Shown: positions 8,416-17,310 of the stretch, in pieces
How the letters are laid out: each line of letters opens with the position of its first letter
How positions within the stretch are numbered: position 1 is the first letter of the stretch
DNA from: Trueperella pecoris
Lineage (GTDB): Bacteria; Actinomycetota; Actinomycetes; Actinomycetales; Actinomycetaceae
Direction: 5' to 3'
NCBI RefSeq assembly: GCF_014926385.1
Contig: NZ_CP053291.1
Coordinates: forward strand, 1,116,001-1,180,000
Length of the DNA stretch: 64,000 nucleotides
Made by a program: the position numbers and the translations under genes
The notes under the pieces: model-generated
Databases searched by the model: none
Told to the model about the DNA's origin: nothing
The model's input: only the letters and a program-made list of their open reading frames with translations

Positions 8416-9636
8416 CTATTCGGTAGGCTGAGCCTCCCACGGCTGCTCAATCGCATCCATGAGCTCGGTGAACCATTCTTGGTTGGTATCGAAGGCCTTG
8501 TGGCCGGCGATGCGCGTGAAATCGATCGTGGAGAGCACGTCACCGTTCTCCTCGTCGTTTCCGACGACGCCGGAGACGCCCTTCATCGCCGACTCAACCG
8601 CGAGATCGCACATCTGGCCGATGAGCTCGAGGTCACGTTCGTTGGACTTGGCCGAACGAGCGAAGTAGCCCGACTTTTGGACCATGACCTTCTCGGCGCC
8701 GATGATCTTTGCGAACTTGTCAGCAAACCAGGCGCCTGGGTTGATGGAATCGAGCTTGACGTGCCCGAACGGATCGCGCTCGACCTCGCCGCCGTCTTCG
8801 AGAATTTCCTCGACGATCTCGTTCACGCCAGCGCCCTCCGAGAGGAAGATGTTGACGTTGCCCTGCTCGTCCATGATCTTGCGAAGGCGCGAGCCCTCGA
8901 CGTCGAGGTCGAAGGTGATCTCCGGAATGTAGAGTGCGTGAACGTCCCAACGCTTCTTGGACAGACCAGCAGAGGGAACCCACTCCTGCTCCTCGATCCA
9001 GTCGCGGTAGTAGCGCGTGGTCTCGGCAGCGAGGTATCCGCATGCGCGGCCCATGATCTCATGGATGATGAGCATACGCGGGTTGACGCGGTGCTCGCCC
9101 ACGATGTTCTGTGCAAACAATGCGCCCTGCTCGGCGGCCGAGTAGGCACCCAGCGACTGGCGAATCGGAACGATGTCGTTGTCGATCGTCTTCGGCAAGC
9201 CCACCACAGTGAGTTCGTAATCGTGATCATGCAGGTAAGCGGCGAGATCAGCGGCGGTCGTGTTCGTGTCATCGCCGCCGATGGTGTGGAGGACATCCAC
9301 GCCGTCCTTACGCAACTGCTCCGCCGCGACCTCGAGGGCGTTCTGTCCAGGCTTGATCAGGCCACGCTCGATGAGGTTCTTCGAATTGGTGAGCTTGACG
9401 CGGGAGTTACCGATCGGCGATCCACCGAACTTGGTAAGAATATGTGCCTTCTGGCGTGCTTCCTCGTCGAAGACGACGAAGTTACCCGTGAGCAGGCCGT
9501 GGTATCCGTTCTGGTAGCCGATGATTTCGGCGTCGGGAAGTTCCTTGGTATAACGCTCGATCAGATCGCCAACGGCGGTCGACAGGCAGGGCGCGTATCC
9601 TCCTGCGGTCAAAAGAGCAATACGGCGAATAGTCAT
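8416..9636 (-). CDS. pfp: Pyrophosphate-dependent 6-phosphofructokinase
   Basis: A 406-residue PFK-family enzyme of glycolysis. The ATG at 9636 follows AAAGGAAGG and is preferred over the 35-residue longer frame. Motifs: LLTAGGYAPCLS at the N-terminus, GGDDTNTTA (Asp in place of the Gly of ATP-dependent enzymes, the mark of PPi use), PKTIDNDI and IHEIMGRACGYLA. PPi-linked PFKs are known in Actinomycetales and spare ATP. The donor is inferred from the GGDD motif. Confidence 0.85.
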   Translation of the reverse strand: MTIRRIALLTAGGYAPCLSTAVGDLIERYTKELPDAEIIGYQNGYHGLLTGNFVVFDEEARQKAHILTKFGGSPIGNSRVKLTNSKNLIERGLIKPGQNALEVAAEQLRKDGVDVLHTIGGDDTNTTAADLAAYLHDHDYELTVVGLPKTIDNDIVPIRQSLGAYSAAEQGALFAQNIVGEHRVNPRMLIIHEIMGRACGYLAAETTRYYRDWIEEQEWVPSAGLSKKRWDVHALYIPEITFDLDVEGSRLRKIMDEQGNVNIFLSEGAGVNEIVEEILEDGGEVERDPFGHVKLDSINPGAWFADKFAKIIGAEKVMVQKSGYFARSAKSNERDLELIGQMCDLAVESAMKGVSGVVGNDEENGDVLSTIDFTRIAGHKAFDTNQEWFTELMDAIEQPWEAQPTE

Positions 9637-9767
9637 AAGTACCTTCCTTTGGTGGGAGCGCGTGCGCGCGGAACTTGGGTCCGGGTTAATACTACCGGTT
9701 CGCACGGGCGGGGTGGGTGCACAAGGGCCCACGTTGTGCACGAGACAAACGGCGGTAAAGTAGGGCC

Positions 9768-10166
9768 ATGCGTGAAGAGGACAGCGGGCGTGACTGGGAC
9801 GCCGAGTGGATCAGGTTTGAAAGCACGATGAAGGAATCCGACCATCCCCGCGAGGACTCCTACCAGCAGGCGGCGGGCTTTCGTACCTGGACTCCCGCAC
9901 CGGAAGAGGACGAGCCCTTCGATCCCGCAGACTTGCCCAAGGCGCAGCCACCGTCCCCCGCTTCCCAGCCTCAGTTGGCTCGCATCTCTTTTAGCCTGAC
10001 CGGTGCAGTAGCGCTCTTATATATTCTTGGTTTCTTCGAGGTTCTCAGCTTCTCCCACGCTTGGTGGCTCGTTTTCGGCACACTTGGCTTGCTGAGCGCG
10101 GCCGCAGGGGTTTACTTCAGCGCTCCGTGGGCACACGGTCCCGACGACGACGGCACGCGCGTCTAA
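9768..10166 (+). CDS. Small two-helix membrane protein, unknown function
   Basis: A 132-residue protein with an acidic cytosolic N-terminus (about 80 residues, rich in Asp/Glu/Pro) and two hydrophobic helices: ISFSLTGAVALLYILGFFEVL and WWLVFGTLGLLSAAAGVYF. It lies 31 bases upstream of the exonuclease gene on the same strand, so the two may be co-transcribed. I do not recognise a family. Confidence 0.65.
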   Translation: MREEDSGRDWDAEWIRFESTMKESDHPREDSYQQAAGFRTWTPAPEEDEPFDPADLPKAQPPSPASQPQLARISFSLTGAVALLYILGFFEVLSFSHAWWLVFGTLGLLSAAAGVYFSAPWAHGPDDDGTRV

Positions 10167-10197
10167 ATTTGTCGGAGCTTCCTCCTATGCTGGTCGC

Positions 10198-11988
10198 ATG
10201 ACTGTCAAAGGACACCGACCTGGTCTCAGCCTCGACCTGACGCCGTCGCGCCCGCATCAGCGCGGCGTTGCTCAGGCAGATTCGGTCCAGCTCGCCCTCG
10301 ATGAGCTCGGGCCGTCGCTTTTCGACGTCACTTTCCTCGTCGTTGACTTGGAAACGACGGGCGGCGGGCCGGGGCTGAACTCGATCACCGAGATCGGCGC
10401 GGTTAAGGTTCGCGGTGGCGAAACCCTCGGCGAGTTTTCTACCTTGGTCAACCCCCAGGTGCCTATCCCCGCCTTCATTTCTGTTCTGACCGGGATCACG
10501 AACTCGATGGTTGCGCTGGCAGCGCCGATTGCCGCGGTGATGCCCGAGTTTCTTGATTTCGTGGGCGATGATCCCCACCTCGTCCTCGTCGCCCACAACG
10601 CCCAGTTTGACATCTCGCATCTGAAAGCGGCGTGCCGGGAGCTAGGCCTTGCGTTCCCATCGAACCGGGTCATTGACACGGTCAAGCTCGCCCGCAAGGC
10701 CTTTACCCGCGATGAGACGCCCAACTACAAGCTGGCGAGCCTCGCGAAAGTGTGCGGAGCCCAGGTTCAGCCCAGCCACCGGGCGCTCGATGACGCGCGT
10801 GCTACGGTGGACGTCCTTCACGCGATCCTCTCCCGCCTCGGTGGCATTGGCGTCACCCACCTCGAGGACCTCCTGACGGCCACGGACGCTGTCCCCCAGC
10901 ACCGGCGGGCCAAGGCTCGCCTCGCTGACAACCTGCCTCACGGGCCCGGCGTCTACCGGTTCATCGGCCCGGGCGGAGAGGTTCTGTATGTGGGCACGTC
11001 GATCAACGTATACAAGCGCGTGCGTCAGTACTTCACGGCAGCCGAAAAGCGCAGGCGCATGGCGGAGATGGTCGATCTCAGTGTTGAGGTTCACGCGACA
11101 CCCACGGCTACCCAGCTCGAAGCGAATGTCCTCGAGGTACGACTGATCGAGGAACTAGATCCGCCCTACAATCGCAGGTCTCGGCGAACCCATCAGCGGC
11201 CGTGGCTGGCGCTGACCAACGAACCATTCCCCCGCCTCATTGTCAAACGCAAGATCCTACGCGAAGAAATGACCAATGCGCTCGGGCCGTTCACGTCCAA
11301 TGCCCAGGCCAACCGGGCGGCCGAGCTCTTGACTTCAGCCACGGGCTTGCGCGAGTGCAAGCAACGGCTCCCCCTCGTGCCCGATGGGCGCGGCGGGTGC
11401 CACCTGCACGATCTGGGCAAGTGCTCGGCACCGTGCCGCACCGGCGTCGCGCAGGCCGCCCAGGTCGGCGTCGTCGAAAAATGCTTGGACGGGCGGGTGG
11501 CAGGTATCGTGGAGAAGAGCATGTCCAAGTTGCGGATGCTCAGCCAGGAGGAAAGGTTCGAACAGGCGGTGAGCGAGCGAGATCGTCTGTACGCGCTCGT
11601 GTCCGGTGCGAAAAACTATGAGGAGTTCCTCAGCCTCGTCGGTAATGAAAGGATCATTGCTGCCCGGGGCAACCGCGGCGCATGGGACGTGGTGGTTATC
11701 GATTACGGCCTCCTACGCACGAGCGCCACCACGCGCAATGGTGAGTCGCCCGAGGATCTTGCGCGATGGCTCGATCAGATGGTGCCCCGCATGGACGAAC
11801 CCACGTTCGCCAGCCAACATGTCTCCCACGACGAGGTCAGGCTGCTCTCCCAATGGCTGTTGCGCCCCGATGTCCGGCTGCTGAAAGCCACTGCCCCCCA
11901 CTATCTCTCCCGCGCCGTGGACGGTGCCTACGGTTGCGCGTTACCGTCGTTGCCTTCTCAGTCACGCTCGGCGGCGGCAACGGACTAA
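10198..11988 (+). CDS. DnaQ-like exonuclease fused to UvrC-type GIY-YIG nuclease
   Basis: A 596-residue two-domain nuclease. An N-terminal DEDDh 3'-5' exonuclease (about 40-210) shows FLVVDLETTGGG, LVAHNAQFDISHL and HRALDDARATVDVL. A GIY-YIG domain follows (about 245-330: GPGVYRFIGPGGEVLYVGTS...RVRQYF, with the AnvLEvrLIEELDPPYNRR segment). The rest resembles the UvrC middle region with its cysteine cluster (GGCHLHDLGKCSAPC). This is the known actinobacterial family of M. tuberculosis Rv2191, probably a DNA-repair enzyme outside classic UvrABC. The UvrC C-terminal endonuclease and HhH domains are absent. Confidence 0.85.
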   Translation: MTVKGHRPGLSLDLTPSRPHQRGVAQADSVQLALDELGPSLFDVTFLVVDLETTGGGPGLNSITEIGAVKVRGGETLGEFSTLVNPQVPIPAFISVLTGITNSMVALAAPIAAVMPEFLDFVGDDPHLVLVAHNAQFDISHLKAACRELGLAFPSNRVIDTVKLARKAFTRDETPNYKLASLAKVCGAQVQPSHRALDDARATVDVLHAILSRLGGIGVTHLEDLLTATDAVPQHRRAKARLADNLPHGPGVYRFIGPGGEVLYVGTSINVYKRVRQYFTAAEKRRRMAEMVDLSVEVHATPTATQLEANVLEVRLIEELDPPYNRRSRRTHQRPWLALTNEPFPRLIVKRKILREEMTNALGPFTSNAQANRAAELLTSATGLRECKQRLPLVPDGRGGCHLHDLGKCSAPCRTGVAQAAQVGVVEKCLDGRVAGIVEKSMSKLRMLSQEERFEQAVSERDRLYALVSGAKNYEEFLSLVGNERIIAARGNRGAWDVVVIDYGLLRTSATTRNGESPEDLARWLDQMVPRMDEPTFASQHVSHDEVRLLSQWLLRPDVRLLKATAPHYLSRAVDGAYGCALPSLPSQSRSAAATD

Positions 11989-12015
11989 GCTAGAGCCCTA
12001 AGCGAAGGAGCCCGC

Positions 12016-12294
12016 ATGATCACCGCAATCGTCATGATTGACGCCGAAGTCAACTAGATTCCCGAAGTGGCGCAGGCCCTGGCCGCCCTGTCTTCCGTCC
12101 GACAGGTCTATTCTGTGACGGGCGACGTCGATCTCATCGCCCTCGTCACGGTCGCCCGGCACGAAGACTTGGCAACCGTCATTCCCGATAAGATCGCGAA
12201 GGTCGCAGGCGTGAAGAACGTCAAAACCTACCTCGCCTTTCAGGAGTTTTCGCGGGCAGATCTCGAGGCCGCCTTCGACATCGGCTTGGACTAG
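12016..12294 (+). pseudogene. AsnC/Lrp-type ligand-binding (RAM) protein with in-frame TAG
   Basis: The reading frame starts with ATG 12016 after a GAAGGAG site and reads MITAIVMIDAEVN, then hits TAG at 12055-12057. It continues in the same frame as IPEVAQALAALSSVRQVYSVTGDVDLIALV to FDIGLD. Both parts match the 90-residue stand-alone RAM-domain proteins beside trpD in actinobacteria, so a single codon (normally Arg/Lys) has become a stop. A GTG at 12067 could restart translation but has no ribosome site and would lose the first beta-strand. It is either a recent nonsense mutation or a base-call error. Confidence 0.8.
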
Positions 12295-12305
12295 CCCGGT
12301 TCTTG

Positions 12306-13382
12306 CTAGAGGTCTCGTTCCTCGAGGTCTCGGTAGCTCTGTGACAGCTCCCGCCAGCGGCACAACAGCTGCCAGGCCCGCCCAGAATCGACCGCTTCTC
12401 CGGCGATCTCCAGTGCGTGACGCACGCGGGTGAGGATATTCCCGTCCGTCGCCCGGGCTCCCTCGACTTGCCCATCCGCCACGATTGCGCCGGCCGCGTT
12501 GAGCAGCACCGAGTCCCGAACCGGGCCGTTCTCGCCGCCAAGCACTCTCTCGGTGACCGCCGCGTTGTATGCCGCATTCCGAGCCACGAAGGTCGTCGAT
12601 GCTCGCACGCGGCAAGCCGACATCGGTGGCCTCAAACTGATGGAAGGTGATCTGCCCCGAGCAGACCTCCCACACGTCGTTGCGGCACACCGTCGATAGC
12701 TCGTCGAGTCCATTATCTCAGCGGAACACGAAAGCCCGATGGCCGCACCTCGCGATCACGCCTGCCACGAGCGGGGCGTGGGAAGACTTCGAGACGCCGA
12801 TTGCTCCCGCAACTGGCCTGGCTGGGTTTGTCAAAGGGCCGAGCACGTTGAACGCCGTCGCGATGCCGAGCTCGCGCCTGGCCATCGCCGCATACTTCAT
12901 CGAGGGGTGAAACTTAGTGGCGAAAAGAAAGGTGATTCCGGTCTCGTCGAAGACGCGCTCGACCGCCACGGTCGAGAGGTTGAGGTTAACGCCAAGTGCC
13001 TCGAGGCAGTCGGCGGAACCGGACCGCGATGAGGAGGCACGGTTGCCGTGCTTGACCGCCTTCAGTCCGCTAGCTGCGGCGACGATGGCCGCTGTCGTCG
13101 AAATATTCACGGTCCGCAGGCGATCGCCACCGCTTCCCACGATATCGACGCAGTCGCTGGGAAGGTCCACTGGCGCCGAGTGCGCCTGCATCGAATTAGC
13201 AAGGCCAAGCAGCTCCTCCGTCGTCTCACCCTTGGTCGCAAGCGAGGTGAGGAAACCTGCAAGGGCAATCGGAGAGGTCTCGCCACACATCACGCTGTCC
13301 ATCGCCAGGCTGTTTCGTCGGCAGAAAGATCCTGCCGATTCATGACCTTCCAGGTGAGCTCTGGCCAGGTGTAATCAGGCTT
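12306..13382 (-). pseudogene. trpD: Anthranilate phosphoribosyltransferase remnant
   Basis: Homology to TrpD (anthranilate + PRPP, tryptophan pathway) runs across three frames. In reading order: an ATG expected at 13382 in a TAATG overlap with the receiver gene reads AAG. PDYTWPELTWKVMNRQDLSADETAW is followed by a 1-base loss near 13303-13305. The main block then holds DIVGSGGD, NISTTAAIVAAASG and KHGNRASSSRSGSAD. TGA at 12718-12720 replaces a Gly codon of FRGDNGLDELS. One extra base near 12576-12580 shifts DDLRGSE to AAYNAAVTERVLGGENGPVRDSVLLNAAGAI. Four independent lesions mean it is not functional. Confidence 0.9.
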
Positions 13383-13795
13383 TAAGCGCCGGCTTTGGCC
13401 TTGACAATCGCGGCGACGGCCTCAGACAGCGCCCGCGCATCGACCGGCAAGGGCAAAATGGCATTGGGGGCCGAGACGCGTGCGAGCCACTCGTCCTGTG
13501 GGCGGCCGATCAGCACGATGTAGGGCATGTCCGCCACCAACTCGTCGCGGACCATCTTGCCAAACCCGATTCCGCCGAGCTTCGGAGTTTCGCCGTCGAG
13601 AATGAGGAGATCAAAGTGATTCTCTTCCACCTTGAGGTAAGCACCCTCCCACGTGGCGGCCTCCGTCCAATTGATGGTGGGTAGCCCCTTGCCAACGTGA
13701 CGGCCGACGGCCTGCATGACGTCATTACGGGTATCGCGGTTGTCCGAGTAGACCATCACTTCAAAAGAATCGGTCTTTGCAACCTCTTGTGCCAT
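13382..13795 (-). CDS. Receiver-like (CheY-fold) protein
   Basis: A 137-residue single-domain protein from ATG 13795, preceded by GGAGG. The fold pattern is that of a response-regulator receiver: VMVYSDNRDTRNDVMQAV (acidic pocket replaced by SDNRD), FDLLILDGETPKLGGIGFGKMVRDE (phospho-Asp position LDGE), then MPYIVLIG and LPLPVDARALSEAV. No output domain or partner kinase is nearby. The trpD remnant begins at its stop codon. It may act by protein contact rather than phosphorylation. Confidence 0.65.
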   Translation of the reverse strand: MAQEVAKTDSFEVMVYSDNRDTRNDVMQAVGRHVGKGLPTINWTEAATWEGAYLKVEENHFDLLILDGETPKLGGIGFGKMVRDELVADMPYIVLIGRPQDEWLARVSAPNAILPLPVDARALSEAVAAIVKAKAGA

Positions 13796-14015
13796 TGTTA
13801 CCTCCATACATCGGCTCGTGCCAATGATACCGGCTAGGTGGGCAAACTTAGAAAAGATCACACAAGAGTCCCACAAACGGCCGCTCATCAGGCGGGCGGG
13901 TTTCGCTGTGCGCGCATACACGGACTTTATACCCACATTTTTCACGTTGTGTTAGATACTTGAATACGAAAGAACCGCGGCCACACGGGTCACGGATTCC
14001 CGAGTTGGAGGAAAA

Positions 14016-14630
14016 ATGGTATACACACTGCCTGAGCTCGATTACGACTACGCAGCGCTTGAGCCGCACATTTCGGCAAAGATCATGGAGCTGCATCACA
14101 GCAAGCATCATCAGGCTTACGTTGACGGCGCCAACAAGGCGCTGGAGAACCTCGCCGCTGCCCGCGAGGCCGGCGATTTTTCGAAGATCAACCAGTTCGA
14201 GAAGGATCTCGCCTTCAACCTCGGCGGACACTCGAACCACTCGGTCTTCTGGAAGAACCTCTCCCCCAACGGCGGCGGCGAGCCGGAAGGCGAGCTGGCT
14301 GAGGCAATCAACGAGGCCTTCGGCTCCTTCGAGAACTTTAAGAAGCAGTTTACGGCTGTCGCTACCGGCATCCAGGGCTCCGGCTGGGCCGTCCTGGCCT
14401 ACGACACGATTTCTAGCGGTCTGACGACCTTCCAGCTGTTCGATCAGCAGGGCAACGTCCCGGTGGGCACCTACCCGATCCTCATGCTCGACATGTGGGA
14501 GCACGCGTTCTACCTCGACTACCTCAACGTCAAGGCAGATTACGTGAAGGCTGTGTGGAACGTCTTCAACTGGGAAGATGTCGCCGCTCGCCTTGAGGAC
14601 GCCAAGAAGTCTTCGCTCATCGTCCGCTGA
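14016..14630 (+). CDS. sodA: Superoxide dismutase (Fe/Mn family)
   Basis: A 204-residue Fe/Mn SOD that turns superoxide into H2O2 and O2. The four metal ligands are visible: H27 ([11 protein letters not shown]), H75 ([10 protein letters not shown]), and D159 and H163 ([12 protein letters not shown]). The ATG at 14016 follows GGAGG, and the length is standard. It stands alone between a divergent receiver gene and a strong terminator. Metal choice cannot be read with certainty. Confidence 0.95.
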   Translation: MVYTLPELDYDYAALEPHISAKIMELHHSKHHQAYVDGANKALENLAAAREAGDFSKINQFEKDLAFNLGGHSNHSVFWKNLSPNGGGEPEGELAEAINEAFGSFENFKKQFTAVATGIQGSGWAVLAYDTISSGLTTFQLFDQQGNVPVGTYPILMLDMWEHAFYLDYLNVKADYVKAVWNVFNWEDVAARLEDAKKSSLIVR

Positions 14631-14640
14631 GCATCCTGAC

Positions 14641-14682
14641 GCATACAAAAGTGGGGCTCGCACGAGCCCCACTTTTGTATGC
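14641..14682. terminator. Bidirectional terminator, 20-bp stem
   Basis: A perfect 20-bp inverted repeat (14641-14660 with 14663-14682) separated by two bases, with T/A-rich flanks (ACTTTTGTATGC). It serves the convergent sodA and FKBP genes. Confidence 0.9.
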
Positions 14683-14685
14683 TTG

Positions 14686-15684
14686 CTACTTGGATTCTTC
14701 AGCCGACGGCGTCGGCGTCGCGTTAGCCGGAGGCATGATCTGACCAAGCAAATCAATGACGACCGCATAAGCTGGCGCGGTCACCTCTCCCTCACCGCCG
14801 TCCGAGGCCGGCACTTCAACGAGCACGCGAGATCCCAGCGGGATCCCTTCCAACGCGTCGAAGAAGCTACCCGTGCCGATGGTCTGAGACTGCGGCCCGA
14901 AGGTTGCGTAAGTAACTTCGCTGGCCGAGTTGTCCCAGACAGACATGGCGTACTGGTCGTAGATGGTCGTACCCTTGCCGCCCACGGGAGCGCCGTTGCC
15001 ACGCGCGATGATCGTCACCACGGGTTCGCCCGAGGGCTGGGCCGCACCATCCTTGACCTTAACCTTGATCGGAGCGCCAAGATCGCCGGTGATCTCAATG
15101 GGGAGGTCGGCGAGATTGGCCTGCGGGGTCGCGTTGGGGTCGCCAGCCTGATCCACGCCGTAAGCATCAACGAGCTCGACATAGAACGCGATCGTGTCCG
15201 TCTCGCCAATTCCCGCGCTCGGATTTCCGCCCGCCGGCCCGTAGCCAAGCTCGGCAGGAATGGAAAGAATCACCTTCGAGCCAACGGTCTGTCCAGCGAG
15301 GCCGTCAGTCCAGCCCTTGATGACCCGCGACAGCGAGAACGCTGCGGGCCCGCCACGCTTAAAGGAGGCGTCAAAGGGCTCTTCCTTTCCCCAGACTTGG
15401 CCGACGTAGTGGGCAACCACCATGTCGGTAGCCGCGATCTCGCGGCCCTCGCCCTTCTCGAGAACGTCGACTTGGAGCCCCTGGGGGGCCTTGGCGTATG
15501 GGAAGGAAAGTGTCGGGAACTCACCCGAGGTATTCAGGGTGGGCATGCCCTCCCCGGACATGCTCGGCGCTACCGAGGATGTACCGTTTGCGGACGTAGT
15601 TGGCGATGAATCCGGCCCATCCGAGCTACAGGCCGCCACGCTCAACGTGAGCGCAAGCGCCGCGATGCTGGCAAGAACGCGCAT
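14686..15684 (-). CDS. FKBP-type peptidyl-prolyl isomerase lipoprotein
   Basis: A 332-residue exported lipoprotein: the signal sequence ends LSVAAC, so Cys19 would be lipidated, and a Ser/Thr-rich linker follows. A canonical FKBP domain lies at about 50-165 (VVAHYVGQVWGKEEPFDASF, VIKGWTDGLAGQTVGSKVILSIPAELGYG). A second, diverged FKBP-like half covers about 170-310 (TYATFGPQSQTIGTGSFFDALEGIPLGSRVLVEVPAS) but lacks most binding-pocket aromatics. It probably helps fold secreted proteins at the membrane. Confidence 0.85.
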   Translation of the reverse strand: MRVLASIAALALTLSVAACSSDGPDSSPTTSANGTSSVAPSMSGEGMPTLNTSGEFPTLSFPYAKAPQGLQVDVLEKGEGREIAATDMVVAHYVGQVWGKEEPFDASFKRGGPAAFSLSRVIKGWTDGLAGQTVGSKVILSIPAELGYGPAGGNPSAGIGETDTIAFYVELVDAYGVDQAGDPNATPQANLADLPIEITGDLGAPIKVKVKDGAAQPSGEPVVTIIARGNGAPVGGKGTTIYDQYAMSVWDNSASEVTYATFGPQSQTIGTGSFFDALEGIPLGSRVLVEVPASDGGEGEVTAPAYAVVIDLLGQIMPPANATPTPSAEESK

Positions 15685-15723
15685 TATTTCTCCTCACATG
15701 CGGCCACCGCGGCCGCGAAACGA

Positions 15724-16068
15724 TCAGTGGAACGACTCTCCACAGGCACACGTGCCTTGGGCCTGCGGATTATCGATCGTAAAGCCCTGACGCTCGATCG
15801 AGTCGGCGAAGTCGATGGTTGCACCATCGAGGTAGGGTGCAGACTTGGCGTCCACAAGCACCTCAACGCCGTCAAACTCCGCGACGGCGTCGTCTTCAAA
15901 CATGCGCTCGTCAAAGTAGAGCTGGTACATCAGGCCGGAACAGCCGCCGGGCTGTACGGCGATGCGCAGGCGAAGGTCGTCACGGCCCTCCTGCTCCAGA
16001 AGCGACTTGACCTTAGCGGCGGCAACCTCAGTCAGGGTCACGCCGTGGGTTGCGAGCGATTCGCTCAT
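15724..16068 (-). CDS. erpA: Iron-sulfur cluster insertion protein (A-type carrier)
   Basis: A 114-residue HesB/IscA family protein with the three cluster-binding cysteines C43 (QPGGCSGLMYQL), C107 and C109 (GTCACGESF). The ATG at 16068 follows GGAGG; an ATG four codons upstream lies inside that site. It delivers Fe-S clusters to apo-enzymes. It lies next to the glycerate-kinase-like gene, as Rv2204c lies next to Rv2205c in M. tuberculosis. Confidence 0.9.
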   Translation of the reverse strand: MSESLATHGVTLTEVAAAKVKSLLEQEGRDDLRLRIAVQPGGCSGLMYQLYFDERMFEDDAVAEFDGVEVLVDAKSAPYLDGATIDFADSIERQGFTIDNPQAQGTCACGESFH

Positions 16069-16200
16069 GTAAACCTCCATAGTTTGTGTACCGGTCTCAC
16101 ACTACCGGTTCGAGCCGCGGCTCTCTATTTTGTTCACGCCAAACTGGACACAGATCGGCAATTATCCAACACGCACGGGCCGAATATTATTCCGCCCGCT

Positions 16201-17310
16201 TTAGCCATCCCATCCCCACGTTGTGGCGACCTTCCGCGTGGCCTGGGTCAGGAGTTGTGGCAGTAGCGCAAGGCTTGCCGGGTCGTCGTCCTCGTCAAGG
16301 AACGCCCGTTGCGGGCGAAGCTCATAGGCGCCGTTCAGCCCGAGGCGCGGCATTTCTCCCTTGCGCATTCCCGCACTGTCGGTGAGCAGAACCACGGGCA
16401 CGCCGAGCTCTTGTCCGCATCGGACGGCCGCGTGCAACCCGCTGGGCAGGTCCACCCCGATCGAGTCGCACACGTAAACGATGAGGTCGGCCTCCTCCCC
16501 CACGCGCGATGCGACCAAGATGTCGCCGATGAGGCGCGTCGTGGCCCCAAGCAATGACGCCGTCATGCCCAGTCCTCCGCCCGGCCCGGCATACCCTGCA
16601 CGCGAGTCTGCGTCACTACCTCCGGCAAGCAGAGAGCGCCGGGTCGAGTGCCGTGCCGCACGCTCGAACTCGTGGACCCACGCGCCAGCCTTCTTCTCAA
16701 TCTCCTGGGCGCGCGCAGCCTCGTAGCCGAGCGCTGCCCACCGGCGAGCCATCCCGTCGACGCCGAGCAGCGGCAGGCCGGCGGAGTAGGTCGCCGTCAG
16801 GGACAGGCCACGAACGGCAGACCGCGCGTCGTGCAGAATCTGCCCGAGGTCGCCGGGCTCGTCGTCGAAGGAGACCTCCTGCCCGGCGAGCCCGCCGAGA
16901 AGCCCGAGTCCGAGATCCGTGGGCTTCATCAGCTGCGGAAGGTGGAGGTGAAGGTCGGTGACGCCGCGGTCGATGAGCATCGATATGTCGGAGGCAAGGA
17001 AAGCCGTCGATCCGATCGGCTCTCCCCGGCCATCCCACGCCATGATCTCCGCAAGGTCGATCACGGCCCTAGCCCCCGCCACGACGTAGCGCCTGCCGCC
17101 CGGGACGTCGATCGTGTCGGCAGCCTCGGCACGGAAGCGTACGACGTCCTCGAGCCCAGTGCCGATGTGCGCCACGGGCTGGCCTTCCGAGGTCGGGACG
17201 ACGGCGACGTCGTCGCCCGGCCGAGCCTCGCGCCAGGCGCCCGCCGCCAACGCACCCACGTCCAGTGGGCCGAGGCCGGGCAAGGCCGAGCTGATGAGAG
17301 CTATGCGCAT
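16201..17310 (-). CDS. Glycerate kinase-like protein (Rv2205c type)
   Basis: A 369-residue protein translationally coupled to the dipeptidase gene by a TAATG overlap. The N-terminus (GPLDVGALAAGAWREARPGDDVAVVPTSEGQP) and later GPGGGLGMTASLLGATTRL and GVPVVLLTDSAG recall the GckA/GlxK glycerate-2-kinase fold. The family's D-VITGEG-D catalytic loop reads DLIVYVCDSIGVDLPSG here, so activity is doubtful. It may be a degenerate kinase or have another substrate. Confidence 0.6.
   Translation of the reverse strand: MRIALISSALPGLGPLDVGALAAGAWREARPGDDVAVVPTSEGQPVAHIGTGLEDVVRFRAEAADTIDVPGGRRYVVAGARAVIDLAEIMAWDGRGEPIGSTAFLASDISMLIDRGVTDLHLHLPQLMKPTDLGLGLLGGLAGQEVSFDDEPGDLGQILHDARSAVRGLSLTATYSAGLPLLGVDGMARRWAALGYEAARAQEIEKKAGAWVHEFERAARHSTRRSLLAGGSDADSRAGYAGPGGGLGMTASLLGATTRLIGDILVASRVGEEADLIVYVCDSIGVDLPSGLHAAVRCGQELGVPVVLLTDSAGMRKGEMPRLGLNGAYELRPQRAFLDEDDDPASLALLPQLLTQATRKVATTWGWDG

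Noticed and set aside
8362-9831. Long open frame antisense to pfp (about 489 codons)
   Set aside because: It is a shadow of GC-rich codons; the opposite strand has clear PFK motifs and the antisense protein resembles nothing.
12055-12720. Stop-codon readthrough or recoding (TAG as Pyl, TGA as Sec)
   Set aside because: trpD also has frameshifts and a lost start, and no SECIS-like or pyrrolysine context is apparent; decay is simpler.
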